From: Terriglobales bacterium
Lineage (GTDB): Bacteria; Acidobacteriota; Terriglobia; Terriglobales; Acidobacteriaceae
Assembly: GCA_025936825.1 (NCBI GenBank)
Contig: JAICSO010000002.1
Coordinates: 248,001 to 312,000, forward strand
Direction: 5' to 3'
Length of the DNA: 64,000 nucleotides
How positions within the stretch are numbered: position 1 is the stretch's first letter; every line of letters starts with the position of its first letter. The notes beneath the pieces are model-generated. The model did not search any database, was not told where the DNA came from, and saw only the letters and a list, made by a program, of their open reading frames with translations. Positions 26,093-35,494 of the stretch are shown here, in pieces. The position numbers and the translations under genes were made by a program.

Positions 26093-26263
26093 TGCACCTC
26101 CATTCTGTGGGCCATCAGATTCTGCAAGAGCCGCATGTACTACGGATGACCTGATGTGGAACCCTCCTTTTTTCATGAAATTACGAGTTGATGTGCAATT
26201 GATCTTCAGTGCATTGCCTTCCCGCCCTCTTCTTGTAACAAAAGGCGATCAAAGGAGGACATC

Positions 26264-26908
26264 ATGTGGAGATCGCTTTGCACAGTTGTTCTTTTGCCGT
26301 CGTTAGTAATCGCTCAATCGCGGGACGTCGCGGTTCCGGCGGCCGCTCCGCCTTCGGACCAAAATCACGCCAGCTGGCTTCAGGCTACTTATTATTCGGA
26401 TCTCCGGCGAGGAACCGGCGAGAAGGCAGCGGTTGAATTAGTCCTACCCCAATACCTCGGCTGCTTCGTCACATCTCCGCTCTCTCCCATACCTGGCGTT
26501 GTGCCGCTTAAGCTTGAGTTGGAAGAACAGAGAGGAATTGCTATTACGAGAATCGAGTATCCACAAACCTTCAAACTGTGGACAAAACGAGGGAATGTCC
26601 GCGTAGCGAACTCGGGCGTCATTCGGTTCCGAATACACACGAGTCGCAATGTTCCTTTGGGTGCACACCTTGTGAAAGGACGGCTCACTTTCCAGATTGC
26701 AACAACGGAAGGCGTGTTAGGGCCGCCGGAGCAGATGGAGGTGCAGGTGCACCTGACCGTGGTTGAACACAATGCCAAGGTCAAGAAATCTTGGCCTTAC
26801 GAGTGGGATCCGTCAAAGAAAGACCTCATCCTGCTTCTGCCCGTGATAATAATCTACGCGATATTTCAGAGCCTCGGCTGTGCACTGGGAGCTGGTTGTT
26901 CGTCCTGA
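26264..26908 (+). CDS. Exported protein with DsbD-alpha-like domain
   Basis: A 214-residue protein with a signal peptide (MWRSLCTVVLLPSLVIAQS). A beta-sandwich resembling the N-terminal domain of DsbD/ScsB follows: LPQYLGCFVTSPLSPIPGVVPLKLELEEQ, ITRIEYPQTFKLW, and VPLGAHLVKGRLTFQIATTE. It ends with a hydrophobic helix (DLILLLPVIIIYAIFQSLG) and a Cys-containing tail. DsbD-alpha passes electrons to periplasmic thiol proteins through two cysteines; those are not conserved here, so redox activity is doubtful. A perfect AAAGGAGGACATC ribosome binding site precedes the ATG. It is divergent from lpxD. Confidence 0.65.
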   Translation: MWRSLCTVVLLPSLVIAQSRDVAVPAAAPPSDQNHASWLQATYYSDLRRGTGEKAAVELVLPQYLGCFVTSPLSPIPGVVPLKLELEEQRGIAITRIEYPQTFKLWTKRGNVRVANSGVIRFRIHTSRNVPLGAHLVKGRLTFQIATTEGVLGPPEQMEVQVHLTVVEHNAKVKKSWPYEWDPSKKDLILLLPVIIIYAIFQSLGCALGAGCSS

Positions 26909-26957
26909 GGCCGGGTTCGCATGACGGGACACAGGTCCGCTTGCGGTTTGATGAGAC

Positions 26958-27431
26958 TCATTCCCCGAACATCGGTACCTGCCGCACGTCTTCCGACCCG
27001 CGGCGTTGGCGGCGGGTGGCGCCGATCACTGCAAGCACGGTCAGCGATTCCAGCGCGCTTCGGGGCACGAACATGCGCTGCACATTCGAACGCAGGTCGG
27101 GAGGGTTGATCAGGAATCCGTCCGCCGAATTCAGCGCCAGATCGTTCGGCATCAGGCCTTCCAGCACATCGCCGTCTTTGAATTTGATCTTGACCCAAAG
27201 CCCCTCGGCACGCGGACGGGTCGTGAAAGTTTTGCGCACCAGCGAGTCGGTATCGCCAAACTCGCGCACGAAGAATACGCACTTAATGTCCGAAAGCTCG
27301 ATTGCCACCACGTTGCCCGTGGTGTTCAGCAACTCGAGCTTGCCTTCATGGACGAAGTGCGCAGCGACGTATCCGTTGACGGTGTCGCGGTCCGCCTTGC
27401 GCACGATGACTTTTTTGTGGGTAGAAGGCAC
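26958..27431 (-). CDS. Conserved hypothetical protein (beta-rich)
   Basis: A 157-residue cytoplasmic protein with no signal or membrane segment. It has two similar-looking strand-rich halves: KVIVRKADRDTVNGYVAAHFVHEGKLELLNTTGNVVAIELSDIKCVFFVREF, then GLWVKIKFKDGDVLEGLMPNDLALNSADGFLINPPDL. It ends with a helix-like segment FVPRSALESLTVLAVIGATR. This looks like a small-barrel fold (Sm or PilZ-like size), but I recognise no named family. The upstream gap carries a GATTCAAT inverted repeat, so its promoter lies inside or beyond that repeat. Confidence 0.7.
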   Translation of the reverse strand: MPSTHKKVIVRKADRDTVNGYVAAHFVHEGKLELLNTTGNVVAIELSDIKCVFFVREFGDTDSLVRKTFTTRPRAEGLWVKIKFKDGDVLEGLMPNDLALNSADGFLINPPDLRSNVQRMFVPRSALESLTVLAVIGATRRQRRGSEDVRQVPMFGE

Positions 27432-27821
27432 GGGAAAAGTGAATCACTGAATCATCGGATCATTGCATCATTGAAAAACACTGCGCCAAGAACAGCCTAT
27501 CGTGCGGGATGCCCGTCATCTCCTGCGTTTCTAATGATTCAATGTTCCGATGATTCGATGATTCAATCCTGCCCATTTTCGCACTTCCTGCGCCTTTTCC
27601 TTCAGGTATCCACCTCAACAGTAGCCAAAATAATAACGTTATGTTATTTTTTGTAGTTCGCTCTATCTGGCGAGATGAAACCATCCTACTCATTTATAAG
27701 CACTTACATCCAGTACCGCCGAGGATTTCCACAGACTGTGGAAATGTGGATGGGCGAATTACCAGCTTTTGGATTGGTCCCAGGGATAGCAGGTGCGGTG
27801 TAGCGCAGTCCACGACCCAGC
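27432..27821. repeat. Intergenic gap with GATTCAAT-type inverted repeat (copy 2)
   Basis: Arms at 27440-27476 (words GAATCACTGAATCATCGGAT, CATTGCATCATTGAA) and 27532-27567 (words AATGATTCAATGTTCCGATG, ATTCGATGATTCAA) are reverse-complementary in pattern, with a 55-base centre. The remaining 250 bases up to the nucleotidyltransferase hold AT-rich tracts (ATAATAACGTTATGTTATTTT near 27627) and no gene. That AT-rich part probably contains the divergent promoters. Confidence 0.75.
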
Positions 27822-29402
27822 ATGGCTGACTACATATACACAATGGAATTGAGGCTGTCGCCCCAGCAGCAGAGGGGCGTCACCCTGGTTCAAGACGTCG
27901 CCCGCAACGCGGGCATGAACTTGTATCTCACCGGTGGCGCGGTCCGCGACATTATCACCGGGTTTCCCATCCGCGACCTCGATTTCACCGTTCAAGGCAA
28001 TCCCCTCAAGTTGCAGAAGGAATTCGAACGCGCTGGTGCCATCATCGGCGGCGCAGACGACTACTTTGGAACGCTGTACCTGACTCTCCCCGGTGCGGTT
28101 CGCGCGGAGATCGGCAGCGCCCGCATTGAGAGACACGAGAAAACCGGCAAGCCGCCAGTCGTCACACCGGCAACCATCATTGAGGATCTCCGCCGCCGCG
28201 ATTTCTCGGTCAATGCGATGGCGCTGTCGTTGAACGAAGGCTCCCGTGGCCTGCTGATGGACCCATTCAACGGCGCCGCTGACATCGAACTGAAGGTCTT
28301 ACGCGTTCTGCACAACTACGCGTTTGTTGAGGATCCGTCTCGCCTGATTCGTGCCTCGCGGTTTGCCGCACGCTTCCATTGGCCTCTCGAAGAGCGCACG
28401 CAGGCCCGCTACGATTCGGCCAAAGAGAACAATTACATTGAGTACATCACCGATCACGCTATCGGTTACGAGATCGAGCAGTTGGCGTACGAGGATGATC
28501 CGCTGAATGTTGCGCGAGTCTTCGAAAAAGAAGGCTGGCTGAAGGTACTGAGCCCTCACTGGACCACGGCCAAGATCGACACCAATGGTCTTTCGCAGCT
28601 GATGAAGACTCGTCAGCAGATGGTGGATCTCGGTTACATTCCGCAGCCTGCGCCTGCAATGCTTCACTTTCTGACCGCGCGCCTGACGGAGAAGGAATCT
28701 ACCGACATCCGCAAGATGATTCCGCGCCGAGATCTCGCCGAAGCATGGCGCGATCTGGAAGATCATGCGAAGGAATTATCCAAGCGCCTGACCGGAAAAG
28801 AAGCGGCGACCCCTTCCCGCACCTGGAAGCTGCTTTCCAGCGTACGGCCCGAAATGGTGCTGTTCCTGGCGATCACCACACGTCAGCAGGCGGTCGCACA
28901 GAAGATCAAGAACTTCTTCACCAAGTGGCGTGAGGTGCAACAGAAGATTCCGCTGCCTGAAATGACAGAGCTGCTGATCACGCCCCAATTGCCCGAGTAC
29001 CCGAAGATTGCGGAAGACGTGTTCATGCTTTTGCTGGACGGCAAAATGCGTTCGCGCACCGAGCGCCTGAATTTCCTGAAGCCGCTGGCTCCGCCTCCGC
29101 CCCCGCCTCCACCTCCACCAAAACGTGGGCGTGGGAAAGCAGCGGCGGCAGCAGCTGCAGCCCAGGTGCCGGCGCCAGCCGCTGGAAAAGGGAAGAAGAA
29201 AGGCAAAGGTGAGCCTCCTGCGGCGGCCGCCGCGCCAGCAGTTGCGGCGAAGGCCACCGCAAAAACTGCCGAGCCCGCGAAGGCAGCAGCCAAACCTGCA
29301 GCAAAACCGGCGGCCCAAAAAACGGAGCCGAAGAAGCCGGCAAAGCCAGCGGCCAAGAAACCTGCGCCAAAGCCAGCGAAGGCCGCAAAGAAGAAACACT
29401 GA
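27822..29402 (+). CDS. CCA-adding/poly(A) polymerase-type nucleotidyltransferase with long Ala/Lys/Pro tail
   Basis: A 526-residue protein. Class II nucleotidyltransferase head: LTGGAVRDIITGFPIRDLDF with the two catalytic aspartates (DLDF), then IEDLRRRDFSVNAMA, then DPFNGAADIELKVLRVLH and DPSRLIRASRFAARF of the RNA-binding helices. This supports tRNA CCA addition or poly(A) addition. From about residue 415 the sequence changes to P-rich (ten prolines), then a low-complexity Ala/Lys/Pro tail to the end, resembling histone H1/AlgP-like DNA- or RNA-binding tails. The tail is unusual for the family and may come from repeat expansion. The ATG at 27822 has no ribosome binding site; the next in-frame ATG is at 27843. 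Confidence 0.88.
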   Translation: MADYIYTMELRLSPQQQRGVTLVQDVARNAGMNLYLTGGAVRDIITGFPIRDLDFTVQGNPLKLQKEFERAGAIIGGADDYFGTLYLTLPGAVRAEIGSARIERHEKTGKPPVVTPATIIEDLRRRDFSVNAMALSLNEGSRGLLMDPFNGAADIELKVLRVLHNYAFVEDPSRLIRASRFAARFHWPLEERTQARYDSAKENNYIEYITDHAIGYEIEQLAYEDDPLNVARVFEKEGWLKVLSPHWTTAKIDTNGLSQLMKTRQQMVDLGYIPQPAPAMLHFLTARLTEKESTDIRKMIPRRDLAEAWRDLEDHAKELSKRLTGKEAATPSRTWKLLSSVRPEMVLFLAITTRQQAVAQKIKNFFTKWREVQQKIPLPEMTELLITPQLPEYPKIAEDVFMLLLDGKMRSRTERLNFLKPLAPPPPPPPPPPKRGRGKAAAAAAAAQVPAPAAGKGKKKGKGEPPAAAAAPAVAAKATAKTAEPAKAAAKPAAKPAAQKTEPKKPAKPAAKKPAPKPAKAAKKKH

Positions 29403-29403
29403 G

Positions 29404-30897
29404 CTACATCTTTTTGCTCAGGTCCAGCCCAAACTGCGGATGACCGTACGTCCCTCCGATTTTGACCGGTACCACCGTTTCGTGCGGGCGCTTCTTGAAA
29501 AAGGGTTCCAGCACTTTCGCAAAGACCGCTTTGATGCCGTGTGTAGCCTTGGTAAGGCTGGCAGCCGTCTTCAAATCGCCGTGCATGTTCACCCGTTCAT
29601 CGACCAGTCCGAACGTTCCGTGAAACTCAGCGCTGGCATCCTGGTCCTCAATACGCAGCTGAGAGAAGTGCGCGGTGCCCTCTTTCACAACTACCTGTCC
29701 TCTTAAGCTGGCCGGAGCCAAAGGATTGGGCCGCTTCTGATCCGGAGCCTCTGCGACTTTGCTGAGGTCCATCTGCGTCTTCTCATGCGTGAAGCGTGCA
29801 TTCGCAATGTCAAACGTGCTGGCGAGCCCGATCTTTTCATCGAACTTCTCTTTGCCCGGCGGGATCGTCACGTGCATCCGGAATTTCACGTCACCCGTCA
29901 ATGCTGCCCTGGGGCTATGGATGAATGGGTAAAACGTGTCTTCAATTCGCCCGCGATCGCACTCGATTTCGAAATTGGCAACCCGCTTTCCGCTTTTGTC
30001 GCGCGCAATGCTTCCATGCAGATCCAGTTCATCTTTACCAAACTGTGCCTTCACTCTGGGAAGGATCACATCGCCGGCAGCGCCGTTCACCTTCGCCACA
30101 AAGTCTGTATGTAGAGGCAATCCATGGTGCGTACTTGTGACCGTCAACTGCGGTGTTGAAGTCTGCCCTTGGACGTCGAGATTTTCGAACATTCCACTGA
30201 ACCGTCCCTTCGATGAAACCAGTCCGCCAACCGAGTGAAAGACACTCAGATCTGCCTGTTCGAGATCGTAGTTCCCATCGAGCGCGGTCTTTTTGGGAGC
30301 CGAATTATTCCAGGGTCCGAAGTGACCGGAAACCTTCAAGTCTCCATGCGGCAGGGGATTTTCCAGGTCGGCTGCAAAGCTGGATTGCCCCGGCCCTTGC
30401 AGGTTCTTGACTTCGAATTCATGGAACACGAACCGCAGCGGTCCGTCAGCAGATTTGCGCGGGATTTCCAGAACAGCGTCATCAGCAACCAATCGATCCA
30501 CCACAGTGGGTTGCGACGGCGGATCGGCAGTGTTCTCCGCTTTTTGCCAATTGACCTGCGCACCCTCGGCTCGAATTAGCGAAATGTGGTGATGCAGCAA
30601 ATCGAAGAAGTTGCTGCGGATGGTGAGCCGACGAATGTTAATGAACGGCTCCCCGCTTGCGTTTCGGTGGAAAACCGCTCCTTCAGCCACGCACCCTGGA
30701 GGAAAGTACCGGTCGTGAAACTTGGTGAAGCTCACCTTTGCCGAAGCAGCATCGCCCAGTTCCCGTTTGACCGCTTCCTCCGTAAAAGGCCAGAAATGAT
30801 ACAGCAGGATCACTCCCGCAACGATGAGCACCAGCAGCAGCGCTCCGGCGATGACAATGCCCTTGCCAATCCTGGATTGTTGTGGCCAGAGCCCCAT
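29404..30897 (-). CDS. AsmA-family/DUF748-like inner membrane protein
   Basis: A 497-residue protein with one N-terminal helix (IVIAGALLLVLIVAGVILLYHFW). A long beta-rich periplasmic part follows, typical of AsmA-like and bridge-like lipid-transfer proteins: VSFTKFHDRYFPPGCVAEGAVFHR, FINIRRLTIRSNFFDLLHHHISLIRAEG, and AsmA_2-like repeats to VDERVNMHGDLKTAASLTKA. The C-terminus ends near KIGGTYGHPQFGLDLSKKM, a motif shared by many AsmA C-termini. Such proteins are thought to move or organise lipids between membranes; the direct role here is unknown. It converges with the nucleotidyltransferase with one base between stops. Confidence 0.82.
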   Translation of the reverse strand: MGLWPQQSRIGKGIVIAGALLLVLIVAGVILLYHFWPFTEEAVKRELGDAASAKVSFTKFHDRYFPPGCVAEGAVFHRNASGEPFINIRRLTIRSNFFDLLHHHISLIRAEGAQVNWQKAENTADPPSQPTVVDRLVADDAVLEIPRKSADGPLRFVFHEFEVKNLQGPGQSSFAADLENPLPHGDLKVSGHFGPWNNSAPKKTALDGNYDLEQADLSVFHSVGGLVSSKGRFSGMFENLDVQGQTSTPQLTVTSTHHGLPLHTDFVAKVNGAAGDVILPRVKAQFGKDELDLHGSIARDKSGKRVANFEIECDRGRIEDTFYPFIHSPRAALTGDVKFRMHVTIPPGKEKFDEKIGLASTFDIANARFTHEKTQMDLSKVAEAPDQKRPNPLAPASLRGQVVVKEGTAHFSQLRIEDQDASAEFHGTFGLVDERVNMHGDLKTAASLTKATHGIKAVFAKVLEPFFKKRPHETVVPVKIGGTYGHPQFGLDLSKKM

Positions 30898-31033
30898 GAC
30901 GTTTGCAGGTCCACGCGTGCTTCAAACTTCTATTGGATTCAATGCCTCTCCCAATGTTGCCCAACCTCTCGGAATTCATTGTGGTTCCACGACGAGTAAA
31001 CCAATGCTCCCTGCTGCCATCCAATCAAACCCT

Positions 31034-31375
31034 ATGTCCGACATCATCAATCTGAATACCGCAAGTGCGAAGGAACTTACCCAACTACCCGGTGTTGCCA
31101 AAAACGTCGCCTACAACATCGTGAGCCACCGCAAGCGGCACGGGTATTTCACCCACTGGGAAGAGTTGCTGGAAGTGAAGGAATTTCCGGCAGAAGCCCT
31201 CGACAGGTTAAAAGAACGCGCAACTCTACTGCCTATCGAAGGCGTTCGTCCCGAAGAGTTCGGCCCTCGTCGCATCAAGGCTGAGCACCTCGTGCGTGAG
31301 GCTAAGAAGCCCCGTGGCTATACAAAAGCAATTCGCGCCACGCGGAGCCCTGACCGTCTGAAATGCAGCGCCTGA
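31034..31375 (+). CDS. Helix-hairpin-helix (ComEA-like) protein
   Basis: A 113-residue protein whose first 60 residues form a HhH domain: INLNTASAKELTQLPGVAKNVAYNIVSHRKRHG, then FTHWEELLEVKEFPAEALDRLKER. The rest is basic. ComEA binds DNA during uptake, but it carries an N-terminal anchor. This protein has no signal or membrane segment, so a cytoplasmic DNA-binding role is more likely. I chose the ATG at 31034 next to the domain; a longer frame from 30824 overlaps the divergent AsmA gene and looks non-coding. There is no strong ribosome binding site. Confidence 0.75.
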   Translation: MSDIINLNTASAKELTQLPGVAKNVAYNIVSHRKRHGYFTHWEELLEVKEFPAEALDRLKERATLLPIEGVRPEEFGPRRIKAEHLVREAKKPRGYTKAIRATRSPDRLKCSA

Positions 31376-31466
31376 AGAAGCGCAGATCGGATTGTGGGGG
31401 ATTTCACCAGTTGCCTCGGGAGGCCGCGGCCTTTGCCGTGCCGCTGTGAGCTCGTTTTTGAGTTTC

Positions 31467-31488
31467 GGTGCGGCTCCTAAGCCGCACC
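31467..31488. repeat. Stem-loop GGTGCGGCT/AGCCGCACC
   Basis: A perfect 9-bp stem with a CCTA loop in the gap between the HhH gene and the hem cluster. No T-run follows on the plus strand; on the minus strand AAACTC follows. It could act as a weak terminator or belong to the dispersed palindromes of this genome. Confidence 0.6.
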
Positions 31489-31561
31489 TGGTCCTTTGTG
31501 GCACATGCGTGTGACACGGCCGGTCTTAAGAGCCGCATCCTGACCTGCTGGCCGGAGCCGA

Positions 31562-31567
31562 TATAAT
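31562..31567 (+). promoter_or_regulatory. Candidate promoter of the ccsA-hemACD cluster
   Basis: TATAAT at 31562-31567 with CTGACC at 31540-31545 (spacer 16), 38 bases before the first gene. It is the only good -10 in the gap upstream of the four-gene unit. Confidence 0.45.
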
Positions 31568-31605
31568 GAGCTCACACGCGGACTTCGTGCCGCCTCGGTC
31601 TCCAC

Positions 31606-32421
31606 ATGCCACATATTTGGTTGCGAGTTGCGCTCGCCTGCTATGGCCTTGGCCTGATCTACGTCCTGGTCGCGCTCACCCGCACCCGTGAGATCCTCGA
31701 CCGTATTGCTCTCCATGCCGCCTATCTGGGCATGGTTTTTCATTTCGTCGCGATCGCTGAGATCGTGAACCAACAGGGCGAACTCGGTCTAGCAACGCTT
31801 CCCTTGGCCGGATCGGTCCTCGCGTTCCTGATCATGGTGGTTTTCATGTTGGTCTACATGGTGTATGGGACCACCTCGCCCGGAATTGTCGTTTTCCCGG
31901 TCGTCTTTCTTTTGACCTTCATGGGCATGTTGCGCCAGGAGCCGTTCGTGCTTGCCTCTGAGACCGCTAAACGAGGCTGGCTCATAGCGCACCTCTCGCT
32001 CATCTTCTCCGGATACGCAGCATTGGTACTTAGCTTCAGTGCGAGCCTGGTGTATCTGCTGCAGGAGCGCGCGCTAAAGGCCAAGCGTTCAACGCGGCTG
32101 CTGTCGCGCTTTCCTGCGCTACAAGTCACCGACGAAATCGGGCTGCGTTCGCTCCTGATCGGATTCCCGTTCATGACCGGAGGTCTTGCCGCCGGCCTGC
32201 TGATGGCCCAAATGAATTTCGGCCACATCAACTTTCAGGATCCTAAAATTCTGTTTTCGCTCTTGACTTGGGTGGTTTATCTGATCCTGCTTTATATGCG
32301 CTGGAACGCTGGCTGGCGTGGCCGCCGTGCCGCTTACCTTGCTGCGGGCACGTTCGTGATGGCCATTGTCGCCTGGAGTGCCAATTACTTCAGCACCATT
32401 CATCAGTTGGGGAAACCATGA
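31606..32421 (+). CDS. CcsA/HemX-type cytochrome c assembly membrane protein
   Basis: A 271-residue protein with about eight membrane helices and the CcsA/HemX pattern: LHAAYLGMVFHFVAIAEI early, the W-rich segment GWLIAHLSLIFSGYAALVLSFSASLVYLLQE, and SLLTWVVYLILLYMRWNAGWRGRRAAYLA late. HemX-type proteins sit beside hemA in many bacteria and influence glutamyl-tRNA reductase level; CcsA proteins help attach heme to cytochrome c. Position directly before hemA with a 4-nt overlap favours the HemX role. The canonical WWD heme loop is not clear. It is the first gene of the operon. Confidence 0.87.
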   Translation: MPHIWLRVALACYGLGLIYVLVALTRTREILDRIALHAAYLGMVFHFVAIAEIVNQQGELGLATLPLAGSVLAFLIMVVFMLVYMVYGTTSPGIVVFPVVFLLTFMGMLRQEPFVLASETAKRGWLIAHLSLIFSGYAALVLSFSASLVYLLQERALKAKRSTRLLSRFPALQVTDEIGLRSLLIGFPFMTGGLAAGLLMAQMNFGHINFQDPKILFSLLTWVVYLILLYMRWNAGWRGRRAAYLAAGTFVMAIVAWSANYFSTIHQLGKP

Positions 32422-33737
32422 ACCTGCAACTGCTCGGGGTGAATCATCGGACGGCGCCCGTCGACGTACGCGAGCGCCTCGCCATCCCCGAGAGTAAATT
32501 GCCGCAAGCCCTGCAGCAGCTCATGACACTTCCCGGCGTGAATGAAGCTCTGATTCTCAGCACCTGCAATCGCGTTGAAATCGTCGCCCATACGGCAAAC
32601 GGAAGCACCGACCTGCGGCATTTTCTGAAGCAGTATTTCGAAGTCGACCCTACGCCCTACGAGCCGCACCTGTACGAATTCCGCCAGGACGACGCCGTGC
32701 GACACGTCTTCCGCGTCGCCTCCAGCCTGGACTCGATGGTTGTGGGTGAACCGCAAATTCTTGGCCAGGTGAAAGAAGCCTACGCTACCGCCCGCGCCGC
32801 CGGAACCGTGCAGTCCTATCTCGACCTGCTGTTGACGCGCGCCTTCGCTGTCGCCAAGCGAGTGCGCACCGAAACCGCCGTGGGATCTTCCTCGGTTTCC
32901 GTTGCGTCTGTTGCGGTCGAGCTTGCGGGAAAGATTTTTGGTTCCCTCGAAGGCAAGCACGTCTGCATTGTCGGCGCAGGCAAAATGTCGGAGCTTGCGG
33001 CGCGGCATCTGGTCGCCCAAGGTGCAGGCCCAGTGTTTGTTGCTAATCGCACCTATGAGCGTGCGTGTGCGTTGGCGGAGCGCTTCGGCGGCCAGGCTAT
33101 CAAGTTCGACAAGCTTTACGACCACTGCGAGCGTGCCGACGTCGTGATCACTTCGACCGGCGCCCCGGTAACCATCTTCAAGCGCGAGCACGGCGCAAGG
33201 TTCCTGGCTAAGCGCCGCAACCGCCCTATGTTCTTCATCGATCTCGCCGTGCCGCGCGATGTCGACCCCGAGATGAGCAAGCTCGATGGCATCTTCGTCT
33301 ACGACATCGACGACCTGCAGGAAGCCGTATCGTCTCACGTCGAGAGCCGCAAGAAGGAGGCCGAGCACGCCGAAAGCATCATCCAGACCGAAGTCGAGCG
33401 CTTCCATGCGCGCCTGCAGACGTTGCATGTGGTCCCAACCATCGTCTCGCTGCAAGATCAGTTCGAGACCATCCGCCAAGCCGAACTCGATCGCGTGCGC
33501 GGCCGCCTGGGCAAGCTCACGCCTGAACAGGAGATGGCGGTCGAAGCCCTGACACATGGGATCGTGAACAAGATCATGCACACACCGATCCGCAGTTTGA
33601 AGAGCGCAGCCGCTGGACCGGAGATGACTACGATCATAGAAACATTCCGCAAAATCTTCGATTTGCGAGAAAAACCCCCAGCTTCACTCGAAGCGCAAGA
33701 TGCTCCTCAAGATCTCAAGAAAGGGCAAGGAAACTAG
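32418..33737 (+). CDS. hemA: Glutamyl-tRNA reductase
   Basis: A 439-residue enzyme that reduces glutamyl-tRNA to glutamate-1-semialdehyde, the first step of C5-pathway tetrapyrrole synthesis. The catalytic Cys50 is in LILSTCNRVEI. GVNHRTAP is at 8-15. SLDSMVVGEPQILGQVK, the NADPH-binding VCIVGAGKMSELAARHL and FIDLAVPRDVDP are all present. A C-terminal dimerisation domain (HGIVNKIMHTPIRSLK) follows. The start overlaps the HemX stop by four bases. hemC follows after three bases. Length and motifs are complete. I see no heme-regulatory motif at the N-terminus. Confidence 0.97.
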   Translation: MNLQLLGVNHRTAPVDVRERLAIPESKLPQALQQLMTLPGVNEALILSTCNRVEIVAHTANGSTDLRHFLKQYFEVDPTPYEPHLYEFRQDDAVRHVFRVASSLDSMVVGEPQILGQVKEAYATARAAGTVQSYLDLLLTRAFAVAKRVRTETAVGSSSVSVASVAVELAGKIFGSLEGKHVCIVGAGKMSELAARHLVAQGAGPVFVANRTYERACALAERFGGQAIKFDKLYDHCERADVVITSTGAPVTIFKREHGARFLAKRRNRPMFFIDLAVPRDVDPEMSKLDGIFVYDIDDLQEAVSSHVESRKKEAEHAESIIQTEVERFHARLQTLHVVPTIVSLQDQFETIRQAELDRVRGRLGKLTPEQEMAVEALTHGIVNKIMHTPIRSLKSAAAGPEMTTIIETFRKIFDLREKPPASLEAQDAPQDLKKGQGN

Positions 33738-33740
33738 CGC

Positions 33741-34673
33741 TTGCGTCTGAGGATCGGCTCCCGTGGTTCCCAACTCGCGCTCTGGCAGGCCAACCACATC
33801 GCGTCGCTTCTTCGCGGTCAGGGTCACGACGTCGAGATCGAAATTATCCACACCACCGGCGACAAGATCACAGACGTCGCGCTTGCCAAAGTCGGCGCTA
33901 AGGGAATGTTCACCAAGGAGATTGAGGAAGCTTTGGCGGATGGCCGAGTCGATTTCGCTGTCCACAGCCTGAAAGATCTCCCGACAGAACTGGCTGCACA
34001 GTTCGAAATCGCTGCGATTCCCAAACGTGAGGATGCCCGCGACGCATTTTGTTGCGTGAAGTACTCCGGCATCGAAGATCTACCTCAAGGCGCGCGAGTG
34101 GGCACCAGCAGCCTGCGCCGCGAGGCGCAGTTGCGCGCCGTTCGACCTGATCTCGTGGTGCATGCTCTTCGCGGCAACGTCGACACGCGTCTGCGTAAAC
34201 TCGAGTCCGGAGAATATGACGCGATTATTCTCGCTTCAGCCGGACTTCGCCGCCTGGGTAAAACGGAACGCATTCGCCAGGTTCTGCCGGTTGAAATGAT
34301 GTGTCCCGCAGCAGGGCAAGGGGCGCTTGGAATCGAGTCTCGCTCTGGAGACGCTGCCGTTCGCGAAGCCCTCGCCTTCTTGGACGATCCTGCCGCCCGC
34401 GCCGAGACCATGTGCGAGCGCGCCTTGCTTGGAAGCCTAGGCGGCGGGTGCCAGGTGCCGATCGGGGCGAATGCCAAGCATCACGATGGCAAACTGCACC
34501 TCGAAGCTGTCGTCGCCAGCGCCGATGGGAAATCTTTGCTGCGCGAATCGCTGGATGGCGCGGACCCGGCGCAACTGGGAAACCAAGCCGCGCAAAAACT
34601 TCTCGCCCGCGGCGGTGCTGCCATCCTCGACCAGGTTTACGGAACCCAAACCGCACAGCCGCAGCAACCATGA
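33741..34673 (+). CDS. hemC: Porphobilinogen deaminase (hydroxymethylbilane synthase)
   Basis: A 310-residue enzyme joining four porphobilinogens into hydroxymethylbilane. N-terminal [14 protein letters not shown], the catalytic Asp region [10 protein letters not shown], arginine-rich [11 protein letters not shown] and [11 protein letters not shown], and the cofactor cysteine Cys237 in [13 protein letters not shown] are all present. Translation begins at TTG 33741, with AAGGAAA about 10 bases upstream and only three bases after the hemA stop. The stop overlaps hemD by four bases. The C-terminal domain ends in a Gln/Pro-rich tail. Confidence 0.96.
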   Translation: MRLRIGSRGSQLALWQANHIASLLRGQGHDVEIEIIHTTGDKITDVALAKVGAKGMFTKEIEEALADGRVDFAVHSLKDLPTELAAQFEIAAIPKREDARDAFCCVKYSGIEDLPQGARVGTSSLRREAQLRAVRPDLVVHALRGNVDTRLRKLESGEYDAIILASAGLRRLGKTERIRQVLPVEMMCPAAGQGALGIESRSGDAAVREALAFLDDPAARAETMCERALLGSLGGGCQVPIGANAKHHDGKLHLEAVVASADGKSLLRESLDGADPAQLGNQAAQKLLARGGAAILDQVYGTQTAQPQQP

Positions 34674-35494
34674 GCGCCAGCTCCAGCCCGCTTGCCGGCA
34701 TCCGTATCCTCGTTGGGCGGGCACGGCATCAGGCGAGCGCGTTATCGGCAGGTCTGAAACAACTCGGCGCTGATGTCGTCGAGATTCCGTTCATCGAGAT
34801 TCGTCCACCTCGCTCCTACACGCCGCTCGATTCCGCATTGAAGCGAATCGCCGATTATGACTGGCTGATTCTAACCAGCGTGAACGGTGTGACCGCGGTG
34901 GCGTCGCGACTCAAGCGTCTGAAGATCAAATCGGAACCGCTGAGGTCGGTGCAGGTTGCGGCGATTGGTCCCTCGACTCGCGATGCCGCAGAGAAGCTCG
35001 GGTTGAGTGTTGCGATCGTCCCAAGGCAATATATTGCCGAATCCGTAGTTGAAAGTCTGCGTGGAAACGTAGAAGGGAAGCGCGTGCTGCTGGCCCGCGC
35101 CAAAGTCGCCCGCGACGTGATTCCGCGTGAGTTGCGCAAGTTAGGTGCGAAAGTCGATGTCGTCGAAGCTTATGAAACCGTCACGCCCAAATCCTCACAA
35201 CAGAAGATTCGTGCGTTGATGAAGAATCCTAAACTCCGTCCGCATATCGTCACCTTCACCAGTTCCTCGACCGTGCGAAATTTTGTGCAATTGCTTGGCG
35301 GGCGAGGGCGCCCGCCCCACACGCTCTTCGATGGCGTCCAATTCGCCTCTATCGGTCCCATCACTTCTGCGACGCTCCGGGAACTAGGCATGCCAGTTCA
35401 CATCGAGGCGCGAGAATACACGATTCCAGGATTGATTCAGGCCATCGTTGACGGAAGAAATGCCCTCGGCCAAGTTAATGAGACCCGGAACTAG
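34670..35494 (+). CDS. hemD: Uroporphyrinogen-III synthase
   Basis: A 274-residue HemD-fold protein that cyclises hydroxymethylbilane with inversion of ring D. This weakly conserved family is recognised by position after hemC and by two Rossmann-like halves: [32 protein letters not shown] with [11 protein letters not shown], and [17 protein letters not shown]...[33 protein letters not shown] with [14 protein letters not shown]. The start overlaps the hemC stop by four bases. The last 20 bases overlap the end of the convergent ester cyclase remnant. It is the last gene of the operon; downstream tetrapyrrole genes are not in this window. Confidence 0.93.
   Translation: MSASSSPLAGIRILVGRARHQASALSAGLKQLGADVVEIPFIEIRPPRSYTPLDSALKRIADYDWLILTSVNGVTAVASRLKRLKIKSEPLRSVQVAAIGPSTRDAAEKLGLSVAIVPRQYIAESVVESLRGNVEGKRVLLARAKVARDVIPRELRKLGAKVDVVEAYETVTPKSSQQKIRALMKNPKLRPHIVTFTSSSTVRNFVQLLGGRGRPPHTLFDGVQFASIGPITSATLRELGMPVHIEAREYTIPGLIQAIVDGRNALGQVNETRN

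Noticed and set aside
32403-33581. 392-codon minus-strand frame
   Set aside because: Antisense to hemA, which is unmistakable.
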